Origin: Apoderus coryli
Lineage: Eukaryota > Arthropoda > Insecta > Coleoptera > Attelabidae
Assembly: GCA_911728435.2 (NCBI GenBank)
Contig: OU452201.1
Coordinates: forward strand, 29,016,001 to 29,080,000
Length of the DNA stretch: 64,000 nt
Direction of reading: 5' to 3'
A program made the translations under genes and the position numbers. Position 1 is the first letter of the stretch, and the number at the start of each line of letters is the position of its first letter. The notes under the pieces were generated by a model that saw nothing but the letters and a program-made list of their open reading frames with translations, was not told the DNA's origin and did not search any database. Shown here in pieces: positions 20,741 through 33,300 of this stretch.

Positions 20741-21186
20741 TCGTGAACTTATTTTTATATATAAACCCGCTAAAACCGTCTTGTATTTTTATGGAAGATT
20801 GATCAATGGGTATTTGGATCAGATTCCACGCCTGGGGAGAGTGAGGAAAGAAGAGTAAATTGGTAAGTCGCACCTACTTACTCAGGAATTCAATTTTGTC
20901 GCTTTTACAACTAAAAATTACATTCAACGGCATATTTTTTACTCCTAGAATTTGTTCCCTCCTCCCTGATTCCAATATTGAACAAAATGTGTATGGCAAA
21001 ATCTAGTGTTTAAACAGGTGAAACAAAACTTACAAACGATGGCCAGACAAGAAGTAAGAACTTTTCCAAACATTTTAGGTAAAACTTATCAAGAGTTTTC
21101 CCATAAAAACGTTCTATGTTTAGCAACAGCGCATTACAAGGTGGGAAATCAGACAAGCGTTATCTGTTCAGCCTTGACATTTTAAA

Positions 21187-21600
21187 TGGAGCGGCACACA
21201 ATTCAACAACGTATCGAAATCGTCAAAATTTATTACTAAAACCCATGTTCCGTTCGGCAAACGTTCTGCGCACTTCGTAGAGTTTATGGTATCCATGATC
21301 GTCCTGTGGAGTTTTCAATTCGCCGTTTAATGGAGAAATTTGATGAAAGTGGTAAAGTGGCAGATACCGACGCCTGTTCGTCAGCGAAGAGTGAGATCCT
21401 TTGAAAATATCGCTGCCTTCCAAGAAAGTGTGCATGAGAACCCACGAGAGTCTATTCCGCGTCGATTGACTATCGCGGATGTCAACCTGGCGAAGTCTGC
21501 ATCGTGACTTATCGCTTCGACCAGTTCAATTGACTCAGGAATTAAATAATAGAAAGCGGTGTGAATTCGCTAACTGAGCGCTAGAACACCTGTAGAGAGA
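21187..21600 (+). mobile_element. Transposase N-terminal fragment (Tc1/mariner superfamily)
   Basis: The frame from 21187 reads MERHTIQQRIEIVKIYYQNP, then (after frameshifts) RRVYGIHDRPVEFSIRRLMEKFDESGKVAD and VRSFENIAAFQESVHENPRESIPRR, the double helix-turn-helix DNA-binding part of insect Tc1/mariner transposases whose catalytic part carries WIGRNGP. The catalytic domain is absent and the frame is broken. Confidence 0.65.
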
Positions 21601-21639
21601 ACGCGATTTTGTAAAAAAAAGAATCTTTAGTGACTGTAC

Positions 21640-22490
21640 TCTCTCAAAAACACTCCCATATCACGGTAGCGTATTCCAGCGATGAACGGACAAGACTCAC
21701 ATACAATAGTCTACAGCTGGTGACAGAGAAATCTCCGCAGTTTCGAAGTAGAAATCCTAGAATTTCATGTGCACTCTGAGATATTGCATGTATGTGGTCG
21801 TACATACATATTTCAATTATCCACCACCATTACATAGTGACTAGAAAATCTGGAATCAGCACGGCAAAATCTATATTTCTATATTAAATTTCAAGTTATT
21901 AGAAGCAGACCATTCCCAGAGAGCATCCTGATCATTCTGTGTGTAATTTTTCTGTATAGCTTCAAATCATCTGCAAATAAAATAGGCGTTGAAAATCTTA
22001 AAATGTCACTAATGTCATTTATAAAAATATTGAAGTGGAGCACAATGAAACCCCTGGGGAACACCCGACGTCACTCGAAATTCCTGGGATTTATAGTTCA
22101 TAATTTTCACCATTTGGATGTGTCGCTTTAAAAAACTCTCCAACCATGTAACAGAGGGGTCAGAAAATCCAAAAGCTCGCAGCTTAGCTAACAAAATATC
22201 GTGAAGTTTACCCTATCAAACGCTTTTACCAAATCGGTATACACCGAATCCGGCTGACAACCCTCATCCACAGCTTTCATTAATTCAAGTTCATAAGATC
22301 GATTGACTTTCGCGGATGTCAACCTGGCGAATTCTGTATCATGACTCATCGCTTCGTCCAGTTCAATTGACTCATCCCCACAACCGTCAAAAATCAGATG
22401 GCATGCATTGCTGCTAATCATAAACTTAGAAAAACTCATGATTATTGCAATATCGGGAACGTATATCCCAGTTAATACAGTGCTCAACTC
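21640..22490 (-). mobile_element. Degenerate LINE RT fragment
   Basis: The minus strand shows VYTDLVKAFDRVN (RT motif A), LLAKLRAFGFSDPSVTWLESFL and RVTSGVPQG (motif B) in shifting frames, ending near 21640 within the post-palm region. Its 5' part (22290-22490) is not recognised as RT. Confidence 0.65.
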
Positions 22491-22949
22491 TAGTGGAGTA
22501 GTGGACTAATCAAAAATTGAGTGCGAGTGTCACCTCTAACACCACTTGCACCAGCAGCAAAACGATACCAGCAAAGTTACGAATTTCTTCTGGGTGTAGA
22601 TTGACTTCGATCGTTTGATATTCGGTGAATACTTTCAAACTTTTTTCTGAAATCAGCTAGTTCCATCCTCAATTTACTGATTTATGTGGAATTGTAAATT
22701 TATGTGGAATTGTAAATTACTTTGCATCAACCTGAGAGCCCGCCTGCTAACTCAGGTAATTTTCGTATTTGTTCTTCTTTATGTGTTCACAATGCAAAAC
22801 GTAAATTTTGAGGCAAATGTTGGAGAAAGAATTATTTCAATATATTATCATCCACATTCTTAAATCTTGTTCCAAGGACCCGTTGCAATTCATTTAAAAT
22901 ATCAGAAGGTCTATAAACGCTTATTGTGACATTAAAAGTTCTACTCGAT

Positions 22950-24050
22950 CTTATCGAGTGTCTGAAAGTTAACAGGTTGTTTTTCGCTGACGATGTCAAG
23001 CTGTTCGCCACTATCGTGTCGTACGAGGACTGCATAGGTCTTCAGAGTGAGCTTGAGGCGATGGAGAGTTGGTGTAACAATAACAAGCTATATCTAAATT
23101 CTAAGAAGTGTAAATGCATGCCTTATTCGAGAAGGAAAACTGCTTTTAATTTTCAGTATCGACTTGGACAGACTGTTCTCGCGAGATGTGCAACTTCTAC
23201 CGATTTGGGTGTTACGTTTGACTGGAGATTGTCTTTCGTTCCTCATATTAACTTAAAGGCGAAAGAAGCAATTAGGGCTTATGGTTTCATTGTTAGAAAT
23301 TGCACAGGCTTTAAAAATATTAATTCATTGAAAACATTGTATTTCTCTTACGTTTGTTCGATCATCTGGTATCCTATTTATGAGATCCATAAGTACGCCA
23401 TTGAAAAAATTCAAAGGAATTTCCTTAAATATCTCATATATAAATCTATATATAAATCTGATGGCGTTTATCCAGAAAGAGGGGTGGATAGTTCGATGCT
23501 CTGGAATAGGTTTAACGTCAGTAGCTTGGAGTTCCGTAGAATCCTTGCTTCTTTGAAATTTGTTTACGGTCTTTTAAATGGTAAAATCGATTGCTCTGAG
23601 TTGCTGGGTGAGATTGATATAAATGTTCCACGACTGGGGAGTCGTAACGGATTAATGTTTTACTGCAAACGTCCTGTTACTAATCTATACACGCAATCGC
23701 CAGTTTTTGTGATGTGCAATAATTTTAATATGATCTGTAACGATTGCGACATATTTGATTGTTCGTTGCACGACTTAATGGAAACTGCTCGTAGTTTTTT
23801 TAGGATGTGATGTAATGTTAATGTATGTAATGTAATGAAATTAAATGTTTACATCTGAATTTAATTTGTTATTTTGTTCAATATTATTCCGTTTAGTTTC
23901 TTGATTGTGATTGATTTTAGTTTGTTTGATTTGCTGTAATTTGATTTATTATCTTTATTATTGTTTATTATTTATACTGTTGTATTATATGTTGCTCTGT
24001 AAAGGGATTTATTCTGTTGGGCAATAAACGCTTATTTATTTATTTATTAT
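22950..24050 (+). mobile_element. 5'-truncated LINE with long open frame
   Basis: It starts just before RT motif C (KVNRLFFADDVKLFATI) and stays open to 23810: ESWCNNNKLYLNSKKCKC, TSTDLGVTFDWRLSF, IQRNFLKYLIYKSIYKSDG (with a small in-frame duplication IYKS), then the C-terminal NVPRLGSRN and FVMCNNFNMICNDCDIFD. The 3' UTR ends GTTGGGCAATAAACGC(TTA/TTTA)n near 24050. Same family as 10194-11743 by its C-terminal blocks. Motifs A and B are missing. Confidence 0.85.
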
Positions 24051-24610
24051 TTATTTACTCGTTTCGAGCCAGAATATCGTTTAAATCGTTTGATTAGTTG
24101 TTCTTTTAAAATTGTATAACTGCTCAGATTGTAATTTAAGCAGAGCGGATTATAGAGCCAATGCGAGCAAATGCTAGGTCCATTGAGACAATGCAATGTC
24201 CAATGAAACAATGTATGCGCCAATGTGTTTAATTAACGGCAGATGTCCAATGGAGTCTACAAAGTTTTGGGTCGCGGTCTACCCTCGAGGAGACTTTACT
24301 TTATAAGACAATGCTTGCAAAATAATTAACTAAAATGCCAATTTTGAGATAAATCTTGATATACATCAGAAATGGCTGAACTTGGGCATATGACATTATA
24401 CATGACACATGTCTAGAAGCTTACGTAGAATACAAAAATGTAATAATATATAGGGTGTTCTATTTAAAATAACCATCATATTCCGGTATAACTGAAAGTG
24501 TCATGCGATTGCTATTATGTTATTTGTTAGATTATGTTGGACAATAGCAAAATTTTCGAAATTCAATTCAACGTAATCTCTGAAATATTCTAATGGGTCG
24601 TCACCATAGG
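24051..24610. other. Intronic DNA without recognised genes
   Basis: Contains a local cluster of caatg-type words at 24150-24245 (caatgcgagcaaatgc, caatgcaatgtccaatg) suggesting a degenerate short tandem repeat. Nothing else is assigned. Confidence 0.35.
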
Positions 24611-24614
24611 ACAC

Positions 24615-24870
24615 CGTGTATATAAGGTACCATGCCCATGTGGTAAAAAAAATATTGGGGAAACAGGTAGAACAGTTTCAACCTGCTTAAAGGAATATCG
24701 GAATATAACCTCATAGCACTCGAAGAACATTTTATAGAAACCGGACACAAGATTTTAATCCAAAATTCCAAGTTGATTGGTGATACAATTCAACACAGCA
24801 TTTATCCCGAAATTTTGTAGAAAATCAATAAATAGATAGAATTGGGAAATTAAAACTTGACCTTTACATC
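24615..24870 (+). mobile_element. Penelope GIY-YIG endonuclease fragment
   Basis: Reads YKVPCPCGKKNIGETGRTVS, then (after a frameshift) LEEHFIETGHKILIQNSKLIGD and HSIYPEI. The order PC-CGKxYIGxTxR...H...TGH...HSIYP is that of the C-terminal GIY-YIG domain of Penelope elements, with Asn replacing the Tyr of YIG. Distinct from the family at 15-17 kb. Confidence 0.7.
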
Positions 24871-25260
24871 AATTTTATAGACAAAGCAAAAGCCAAATTT
24901 TATATGAAGTACTATCATTGTTAGCCCCAAGTTTTGGGTACAATTCCTACAAATTGGAGTTAAATAAATTTGTACTTATTGAATTTTCTCGGGACTTGTA
25001 GTTCCTCCTCAGTACTCATGATTGATTTATTGTTCTTGTGTGTGTGATTGCATAATGCCAGAGATTGATGTACATTAATCGTTCGTAATACATATACATA
25101 TTGATGTGTCCGTAAATTTTCTTCTTCTTAATGTGTGTAAGTTAGTATAAGTTTAAATTTAATTTAATTTTAAGTGTTTGATTCCTGTTATAAGATTTCG
25201 TATCTTCTTGGAGTTAATAAACAATTATTGAGGAAAAAAACACCTGGAATAATAACTTAC

Positions 25261-25432
25261 CCTTTCGTTTGATAGGCGTCGGAGTATGTTGCTTTATCAT
25301 AAAATTCAATTCCCTTTCCAGCAATGCAATTTCTCTGGCATGTAGCTCTTGTTCTTTCTGTCTAAGTTGTTCCTCGTGCATTCTTTGTTGCAACTGTGCC
25401 CGATTCAAGTCCTCTTCTCTACACCGCAACTC
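25261..25432 (-). CDS. slpr: slpr/MLK exon: coiled coil / leucine zipper, second half
   Basis: An acceptor (acattag) precedes base 25432 and a donor gtaagt follows 25261. It starts in phase 0 and gives 57 codons plus one base. ELRCREEDLNRAQLQQRMHE, EEQLRQKEQELHAREIALLE and REL follow the heptad pattern of the MLK leucine zipper, which mediates dimerisation and activation; human MLK1-4 carry almost the same block of EEL/LRRREQEL words. It ends PTPIKRKG, the basic stretch before CRIB. Confidence 0.95.
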
Positions 25433-26116
25433 CTAATGTTCGGATATATAACACAAAACTTTAAACTATTTATTTTTCAAAATTAAAAATTAAATAAAAA
25501 TATAACAATAAAATTAGTATGGAATAAAATCAGATTTCACACACAATATGAAAGGTTTAGTTTAGTTCATAAGGTTCATTATAAAAAGGCAAACCATATC
25601 AAACATAATACTGCACAACAAAATAATGCGAAAATATCTTATTTACCTCCTCGTATGATTCGTAAGCCTATGTTGATTGTAAGCATAGAAATAAAAAATA
25701 TATATTAATACTTAAAGTACTTAGTTATAAAGAAGACGTGAAAAATAGCTGTCAGGAACAAATGTCGAAATAGTTTCTGAATCTCGATAATAAATTTGTT
25801 AAATACAAACCACAACAAAATTAATAAACGTTTAAGCTAAATTTCGTGTTAAGGGGGCAACCTACCAATTGGTTACCATCGATTTCCAATTTTTTTTAAG
25901 GGTGCTTGTAGTTAACGGACCGCTATACTTGCATCATGATCTCCTCCGGCCTTATATAATTTTAATAATATATATTTATTTAAACAAAACAAACACCTAA
26001 AAAGATTTGCCACAAATTCATGCAATAAAAAATGTAATTCAAAAAAGTAAACAACTGAATGGCACAACTCAAAAAATACGCATCTCGGTACGGTACGGTT
26101 TTACTGACAGTTTAGA

Positions 26117-26290
26117 GCAGAGGTCTCCAAACTACGGCCCGCCATTGTCATCAATCCGGCCCGCGACAGCAGATCTCTCACGTTCCTACGCGCTCCCAAC
26201 GTCGTCAATCCCATCCACTCCATCAGTACATCATAATTGTACATGGTCAACAGGTGGTGGGAAACGGAGCATAAAATGTATAAATCTCAG
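26117..26290 (+). repeat. Possible hAT-type element end
   Basis: Begins CAGAGGTCTCCAAACTACGG followed by cccgc and cggcccgcga words, the look of a hAT terminal inverted repeat (CAG-N-GGT-N-CCAAACT). I could not locate a matching opposite end or an 8-bp duplication. Confidence 0.35.
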
Positions 26291-27236
26291 GAAATGGTCT
26301 TGAGTCCTTTCGATATGAGCCACATGACAGGCATAGAGGGAACTCCAAACCGTAGATGCGTACGCGAGATGAGGTCTGACAAGCTATGTATATAACAATT
26401 TAAATGTGTTCACATTGCTAAAGTCTGTCGAGCAACGCCTGACGAAGCCCAACATTTGCAAGGAACGCGATGTGATGACCGAAGCTCAAGTTGGCCCCCA
26501 AATAAACTACCAGGTCGCTAACCATGGTCCTGAACTTCAGAGCCGATTGAGCCATGAAGTAATCAGATAAAGTGAATTTCTAGAAAGATTAAAATTGACA
26601 CAAAAACACTTCGAGACGTTTAAAATCATGCCGTCCATCTCGCACCAATGAACGAACCGAGTGACATCCTCCTGCAAAAGGTAGCAGGCGGTGTTAGTTC
26701 AGATCGTCCTATAACACTTGAGATCATCAGCAAACAGCTTAAATTCACTATGTAGAATGCACTGCTCTATGTCGTTTATAAATAGGTGGAACAATAATGG
26801 ACCCAAGTGGCATCCTTGGAGAACACCGGAAGTAACCTTCACCAACCTAGAATGAAACTCATTAAGTCGTCCAAGCTGAGTCCTAATTGACAGGTAGCTC
26901 CCCATCCAGAAAAGCAAGGAATCTGCCACCCCGGCACCTTCGAGCCTATGAACGAGAAGAGCGTGGTTGACGCGATCAAAAGCCTTGGAGAAGTCGGTAT
27001 ATAATGTATGAACTTGATCACCTCTTTCCAACGCGCGAGACAAGAACTCGAGAAGATTGACCTCTGTGGATTTACCGGATTGAAAACCAAATTGCTAGTC
27101 TACAATAGAAGGACCCAAGGCCGCTGGCAGGTGTTTGGTGACAAGATTTTCAAAGAGCTTCGGAATGGCGCTAAGAATGCACACAGGTATGTAAGCAGAG
27201 GACATTGTTTTTGCTGCCGGACTTGATTGGAGTAAT
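26290..27236 (-). mobile_element. LINE RT fragment, degenerate
   Basis: Minus strand in order: QSGKSTEVNLLEFLSRALER, LYTDFSKAFDRVNHALL (motif A intact), SGVLQGCHLGPLLFHLFIND (motif B with Leu for Pro), FADDLKCY (motif C), then DVTRFVHWCEMDGMILNVSK and a broken post-palm part. The longest clean stretch is 27043-26699. Truncated at both ends. Confidence 0.8.
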
Positions 27237-27487
27237 GAAACTAGTCTTCCACAATATCAACCTCACCCTGAACTCGTTGCTATTTAAATATGATCATAAC
27301 TTCTTGTAGATATGAAGAATAACCCGAAATCGGCGAAGAATATCAAAACCTAATAGTAAAAGGCCAATTTTAGAAGGCTCATGATGACCTTGGTAGTTAG
27401 ACTTTTACTTAATTATTGTAAATACGTTTTAATATCAAAATTTAATGATATTCCCACAACAACAAATACGTCAAACAAACAATCTAC

Positions 27488-27663
27488 CTTTTCTTTCCTG
27501 CGCAACTCCAAAAGGACCTCCTCAATCTCCTGCCTCCAATCATCTTGCATCACGTGAAAACTTTCGTGTGGCGTTTGTGTGAACGATGAGTTTACTATTG
27601 TATCTAAATCTTCGAGAATTTGCTCAAATGATGGTCGACAATGCGGATCTGAATCCCAACATT
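27488..27663 (-). CDS. slpr: slpr/MLK exon: end of kinase domain and start of leucine zipper
   Basis: An acceptor (tgttttag) precedes base 27663 and a donor gtagat follows 27488. Entered with one base from the previous exon it gives 59 codons. KCWDSDPHCRPSFEQILEDL is kinase subdomain XI with the invariant Arg of CRP; SSFTQTPHESFHVMQDDWRQ and EIEEVLLELRRKEK are the MLK-specific linker and zipper start. The product continues in frame with ELRCREEDL of the next exon. Confidence 0.95.
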
Positions 27664-28199
27664 CTAAAACATAAAGATAACAACGTACAATTTAATCAAA
27701 TGTGTCTTAAATGTTGATAAGCAGTTTTGTTTACTTTGGTGTTAAGCAAGTTAAATAATTTTGCATTTTACTATAACGCCTGTCACAAAACATAAACAGA
27801 ACAGATCGTGTATTTCCATCATAAAATCTACATCTTTGATCTGATACGTACGAAAATGCATTGTTTGCAAGATACAAGGTGTTAAAAGTGTTTTTGTAAA
27901 TAACGGTTTTTTTTTTAAATTGGGGCAAATATCCTCTAACCGATTTCTTTGAAATTTGGCAGGGTTGTTGTTAGAAATAGGGAGCTTATATGGCCCAAAA
28001 TTATTAAGTCCAGTAGCGTTAGGGGGACAACTTAATTAAAAAAAAACAAAAAAATGCACGCCACTAACTGTAACTTGTTTTTCAACATACCAAGAATATT
28101 TGCGAATAATTTGACTAAAAATCTGTAACGTTGATGTTATTTGTCAAATTTGTTGAAGGCCCTTAACATGAATCGCTATATAAATACCGAGATGGGCGA

Positions 28200-29110
28200 C
28201 ATGCACTTCTTTATGGACGCGCTGATGCCAATGTATTAGAAGCAGGCGGTTGTACACCGAAAGAATTCCTCAGCGTATGGCTCCTGACCAAAGACAGCTA
28301 GAACGGTAGAGCTGGAAGAGGATGTGCTGAACGTGGTTGAAGAAACTCCAGGTACTTCAACTCGAAAATTTGCTGAGGTTTTGAATGTAAGTAATGGTAC
28401 TGTTTGACGCATTCTTAAGGACAATTTGTTATATCCATACCACATCCAATGCGCTCAAGCACTTATTCCTTATTTCATCTATGTATAGCATTCTGCCAAT
28501 GGCTTTTGCACAAAATTGGTGAAATTCCTCAACTACTGATGTTGATTTTGTTTACTGATTAAATGCAATAAGGAAATTTCATAATGACCATTTATGGTGT
28601 GATGAAAATCCGCATGCGATAGTTGAAGATCATTTTCAACATCAGTTCTCGTTGAAGGTTTAGATTGGAATTGTGGGTCACGGCTTAATTGGACCCGTAT
28701 TTCTACCAGGCAGACTTACCGGAGAGGTACATAGCGACTTTCCGGAAAATACGCTTCCTAGATTTCTGGAAAACGTACCATTGGCAATGCAATGTGGTTT
28801 ATACGATGGTGCACCAGCGCATTTTAGTCGGGTTGCTCGTGAATTTTTAATAGAAAGATACGGACATCGCTGGATTGGCCGAGGTGGACCTCACTTATGG
28901 CCTGCACGATCTCCGGATTTAAATCCACTGGATTTTTTCACGTGCGTACACCTGAAGTCCTTAGTATACTATACACCTGTGGAGGACCTAAGCAATCGCA
29001 TTATTGCTGAGTGTAATTATTCGATTAGAAACGACTCTGGTATTTTTGAGAGTTCGCCAGAAAATGAGGAGAAGATAGGATTACGAGCTTTCGAACAGTT
29101 TTTGTCAATT
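28200..29110 (+). mobile_element. Tc1/mariner-superfamily transposon remnant, DD41D type
   Basis: The N-terminal part (28200-28460) is frameshifted but shows DVLNVVEETPGTSTRKFAEV and YPYHIQCAQAL, the DNA-binding region. The catalytic part from 28560 has DENPHAIVEDHFQHQFSL, GHGLIGPVFLPGRLTGEVHS, then DGAPAHFSRVAREFL, WIGRGGPHLWPARSPDLNPL-D. I count 41 residues between the Asp of DGAPAH and the Asp of NPLD. The end (ENEEKIGLRAFEQF) is degenerate. Related fragments lie at 37140-37550, 38400-38935, 52830-53310 (minus) and 59965-60275. Confidence 0.82.
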
Positions 29111-30144
29111 TTTGTATTAATACTAATAATAATAATCAGTTTATTTGTAGTTCTGGAATTTCATGAACTAAATAATGTAATAAGACACCACGCCGCTGGT
29201 ATTATGTATACTAGTTGGGTGATTTTATAGATATTTTCTATTAGTTTGGGAAATATAATATTTTTGTGAATATTATTTTAAGTAGATTGTTAACAAATGT
29301 TCCTAAACTGTCCTTTTAGTTATAAAATTTAAGGGTCTGTTTTCTATCTATCTTATCGTTTATTGATATGGGTTTTACCAAAAGCAATAAATACGTCTAC
29401 AAGTAGGTACATGAATAACAAAGATATATAATTTTTATCTCTTTTCTTTGTTAAACTTTTAGAAACACATGGACCGTGTTTTCTTGTTCGTAGAATGACA
29501 TGTTTTAAATACAGTGTGGTCTCCCTTTTGAACATCGAAATACCTTCATGTAAATTAAATGTCGGACTTTTATTATTTTATACAGAAGCTAGTACTTGGG
29601 GAGTTAACAAGGTTTCCCATAACAAAGAATAAATATAAAGGGCGCCGAAAATATGAACATGGGTGTTCATCCAGTTAGCTTTTCTGGAGATTAAGAAGTC
29701 ATTATATAATCGTATTGTTCCTAACTTTACAAACAATAGTGTCTTGTTAATCTTCTGAAAAACATAGGACATCCTTAACAATTAAAAACCATTATTACAA
29801 TCGACATAAAAATGTATTTTATTTCTGAATCGCTCACCCTGTAGCTGTATCTTTATAGGGGTATATTGTAAAAATGCCTTTTTTTCTGATTGGCTATTTT
29901 CAATCTAGGTACCTATTTCTCATGTATGTTAAGTGTTTTGGAAAGACAATCGAATTTTCGAGTTTAGATTCGTTTTAGCCTTGGTAGAGTCTAGAAGTTC
30001 AAGTTCAGTAAGTTCTTTGTTAATTCTTTTAATTGAAGGCCTTTTTGTTTCCAATCAGTTTTTATAAAGTTTAAAGTTATTTCTTTTAGTAATTGAATTA
30101 TATTTAGTATTCAATGATAATTAAACTTTCGTATGGGAATTAAA

Positions 30145-30800
30145 TAAATAAATTAACATTAAATGTAGAAAAATCTAGTTTTATGTTTATTGCAAAGAGC
30201 AAACCACGACAGTTGGAGCCGTTGCAGTTTGATGGGCTAGTCAAACGTTATTAAGTTTTTGGGTTTGTACTGTGATGAGATTCTCTCTTGGGAAATTCAC
30301 ATCAATCGAATAATTATAAAGATTTCACCATCTATCGGTATTCTGCGGCGTTTGAGCTACTGTGTACCGACATATCTTCGAAGAGCAATATATTTTTCGT
30401 TGATTCATAGTCGTTTGCAATACTTGGCAGTCGTATGGTACTCTACATTTGAAAGACTCCTTAGTCCACTTAGAGTTCTTCAGAATAGAGCTATAAAAAA
30501 TGTGTACTCTCTGACCCATACACTACATACATACATACACTACATACCATACAGGTCTGTAGTCATATTCATCGCGTATTGATGCGTGACCGCCTCTCCA
30601 ATTTTTCTTTAGAATATAGACATACTTTTCATGATTATCAGACAAGAAATAGATTTGATGTTCACATACCTCTTGCACATTCAAATATATTAAATAGATC
30701 GATCCTGGTAAAAGGTGTCAAATTATATAATAATCTAGAATCTAGTATAAAGGAACTACAACCAAAAGTTTTTAAAAGGGTTTGTCAGAAAGATAGGAAT
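30145..30800 (+). mobile_element. 5'-truncated LINE (CR1/RTE-like post-palm and C-terminus)
   Basis: Reads INLTLNVEKSSFMFIAKSKP, GLYCDEILSWEIHINRI, IGILRRLSYCVPTYLRRAIY and SLIHSRLQYLAVVW, then after a frameshift YRHTFHDYQTRNRFDVHIPL and VKLYNNLESSIKELQPKVFK. It lacks the RT palm. The same C-terminal block is present inside the foldback element (41118-41560). Confidence 0.75.
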
Positions 30801-30869
30801 CAAAAATACTCACCATCAATCACTAAAACCAATCTTGTACATTTTTCATTTTATTATGTTATAATCCAA

Positions 30870-31150
30870 ACGATCAAAAGCCTTTGAAAAGTCGGTATAA
30901 ATGGTGTCAACTTGTTTGCCTGACCAAGAGCTGGAATTGTGGTTTGTAGAAATTCCACCAAATTTGTTACGGTTGAACGCTTATAGATAGAAAAATTCGT
31001 GTTGTTGAATGATGAGACGGATTTTTATTTGGTGAAATATTTTGTCTTGAAGAATCATTTCGAGAAGTTAGACAAGATGGAAATCGGACGATAGTTGGCA
31101 AGAACATCAGCATCACCCGACTTATATAAAGCAAAAACGCGGGCCAACTT
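30870..31150 (-). mobile_element. LINE RT N-terminal fragment
   Basis: Minus strand: ARVFALYKSGDADVLANYRP, ISILSNF, then RSTVTNLVEFLQTTIPALGQ. This is the finger region of a non-LTR RT, cut before motif A. Confidence 0.7.
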
Positions 31151-31849
31151 TCAAGTAAATTAGCTTGTTGAATATAATAAAGAAAGCGGGAACGTTGTCG
31201 TTATTTCGAAATATTGTTTAAGTATAATACAACCATTTTGGGACATACTGCATACTTAGTTAAGTAAAATATTGGGAATTTCTTAAAAAAGATAAATACA
31301 TTTAAAATAACTGTTGTTATCAATAAATAAAAAACAGGTGATAGATACGACGCATCCCAGATCATACTTTTCTTTTTGTATCAGTAATAATTTTAATTAT
31401 AAGCCGCTTATCTAGACGTTATACTGTCATCAGTAAGGTATGTAGACGATTTATAGTATTTTATAAGTATGTTATTGACAACGATAGTTATCTTCATTAC
31501 ATTTTTCTAAAACATACTTGAAAATGAACAAAGTATTTGTTTCATAATAAATTTTTGACAGTCTGGCGGGGTGTTCCAAAAGCGAATGCAATATAAATAT
31601 AAAAAATTATTTTATTTACAACTATTAAGAGACGTATTTCGCTTGTAATACAAGTACAAAATGTAACTCATATTACACATGGCTTTAAAAGCGCAAAATT
31701 TCAACAAAGAACTGCCCCAGATTCCTGGCCATCTCAACGAAAGGAATACGAACTTGATTTAAGGATATAGATATGTTTTCGTTCCTCTTCGTTATAGGGC
31801 CAAACATCAGATATTTTGACTTAGTTAGTTAGATATAACATATAACCTT

Positions 31850-32165
31850 TTAAGACGTGAGAAGCACCAGCTGCAATCTCATATCCGCAAAAAACTGTTT
31901 TTCACAGTTCATCACGACATCAGGCAGGTCAAATGTATAGAGCAAGAACAAAAGCGGGTCCTGAGGCACTGCCAACTGCATAGACAACAATAAAGATACC
32001 TGTGAACCAAGCATGACCCACTGATGGCGATCACTCAAATAGGATGCAATAAACTTGGACATCTGATCAAACCCAACATAACGACACTTTGCTACCAACA
32101 GTTTTTGATTAATGGTGCCAAACGCGCTTCAATCTTATTCTCTACTGTTAATCTGTTGCGGTCCA
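31850..32165 (-). mobile_element. LINE RT fragment
   Basis: Minus strand: TINQKLLVAKCRYVGFDQMS, FIASYLSDRHQWVMLG, a degraded motif B (VPQDPLLFLLYTFDLPD) and FFADM for motif C. Abuts the partial mariner at 32170. Confidence 0.65.
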
Positions 32166-32169
32166 ACTA

Positions 32170-32520
32170 CGAGGGTTGCCTTTTATATTTCGGTATTTGG
32201 CAACCCTGGTGTTGCAATCTGGCAGCTGACAGCTCTATCGTAAAGTTGGACATTTTTGAGGTTATACGTACTCAGAACGTCTTGACATACGAGCGCTATT
32301 TGTGTTGTTTACAGTAACTTAAAAGATTCATCTCGGCTCAAAAATGGAATTAAATCGTGAACATTTTTGTGCGATTATTTTTTACAACTTTCCATGTAGA
32401 TTACCTCAGCAACAATGCATGGATGAACTTAATTCAATTTTTGGCGATGAAGCTCCATCAAGGACCAGTGTTCATCGACGGTATAGTGAATTCAATCGTG
32501 GTCGTATTTCACTCCAAATT
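32170..32520 (+). mobile_element. Partial mariner (DD34D family), 5' end only
   Basis: Starts with the same terminal inverted repeat as the mariner at 9706 (CGAGGGTTGCC...), then untranslated leader and MELNREHFCAIIFYNF, QQQCMDELNSIFGDEAPSR, SEFNRGRISLQ. Sequence similarity stops abruptly near 32520. It keeps SIFGDE, which is deleted in the copy at 9.7 kb. Confidence 0.88.
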
Positions 32521-33300
32521 ATTTTTATGTTTTTAAAAAAGTAGATCATTTAATTTTCGTTAAAATCGTCAAGTTGCCCATGTAAAACAGCTGTTCTAAG
32601 ACAGTTAGTTATAGACCGTTTTCTTTAAAATTTGCTGTAATACTTCATGCATTTTGTTTTAAAATTTTATTTAAATGCGATTGGCAATTTTAATATTATT
32701 ATTAGGTGCCTAATTAATAGATTATGAATTACAATTTACGATCCACAGACAACACAATCCTCTATATCCGCGAAAATACATAATATATGGGAAATTACCG
32801 TCTATTTGAGGTCTCATTAGCATGCAAGCAATAACGTGTCTTTTCCTAGGAGATAACCACATTGGAGAGAAAGACAGACAATACAACAATGAACGCTTGA
32901 ATAAGTATATGCTTGCAATATTAAAAACTGTAAAAGATTACCTGCTTTGACCACAAATAAGTTGATTGGAATAATATGTTTAGGGGAATATAATTTTAAT
33001 TTTCGATAGTGAATCCAATATGTCCATTCTATTTGATCTATACGGTAAAGGTAAATTTTATCTAATATCAATAAGTTTTGAGGAATTATGAAATTAAAAA
33101 AACAAAAATTTAGTAACCTAAATAAATACAAAACATAAAAGCGCACTAACGCACAATGTGGTTGACACCAAAAGATCGACAAAAAAAAAAGTTGGTGATC
33201 TCAAATTGTCATTACACAAATCAAGAAACATTCCGATAAAAAAAGGCTTTGCATACCTCATCTTAACGAGAACATGGTTGATTTTTTACAACATTACAAC

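Larger units (their letters stand above)
20253..25260 (-). other. slpr: slpr intron of about 5.0 kb
   Basis: Donor gtaagt at 25260 and acceptor cag at 20253-20255 on the minus strand. It holds a dispersed repeat (20490-20740), a transposase fragment, two LINE fragments and a Penelope fragment, given separately. Confidence 0.85.
25433..27487 (-). other. slpr: slpr intron of about 2.1 kb
   Basis: Donor gtagat at 27487 and acceptor tag at 25433-25435. Contains a LINE fragment (26290-27236) and a possible hAT-type end (26117). 25440-26100 is AT-rich with nothing recognised. Confidence 0.85.

Noticed and set aside
24150..24245. Tandem repeat of caatg-type words
   Set aside because: The words are irregularly spaced and short; not enough to define a repeat unit.
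28236..28445. Minus-strand frame opposite the DD41D transposase
   Set aside because: Antisense shadow of the transposase N-terminal region.
32817..33182. 121-codon open frame on the minus strand
   Set aside because: AT-rich, hydrophobic by composition, no recognisable motif and no neighbour support; most likely a chance frame in an intron.
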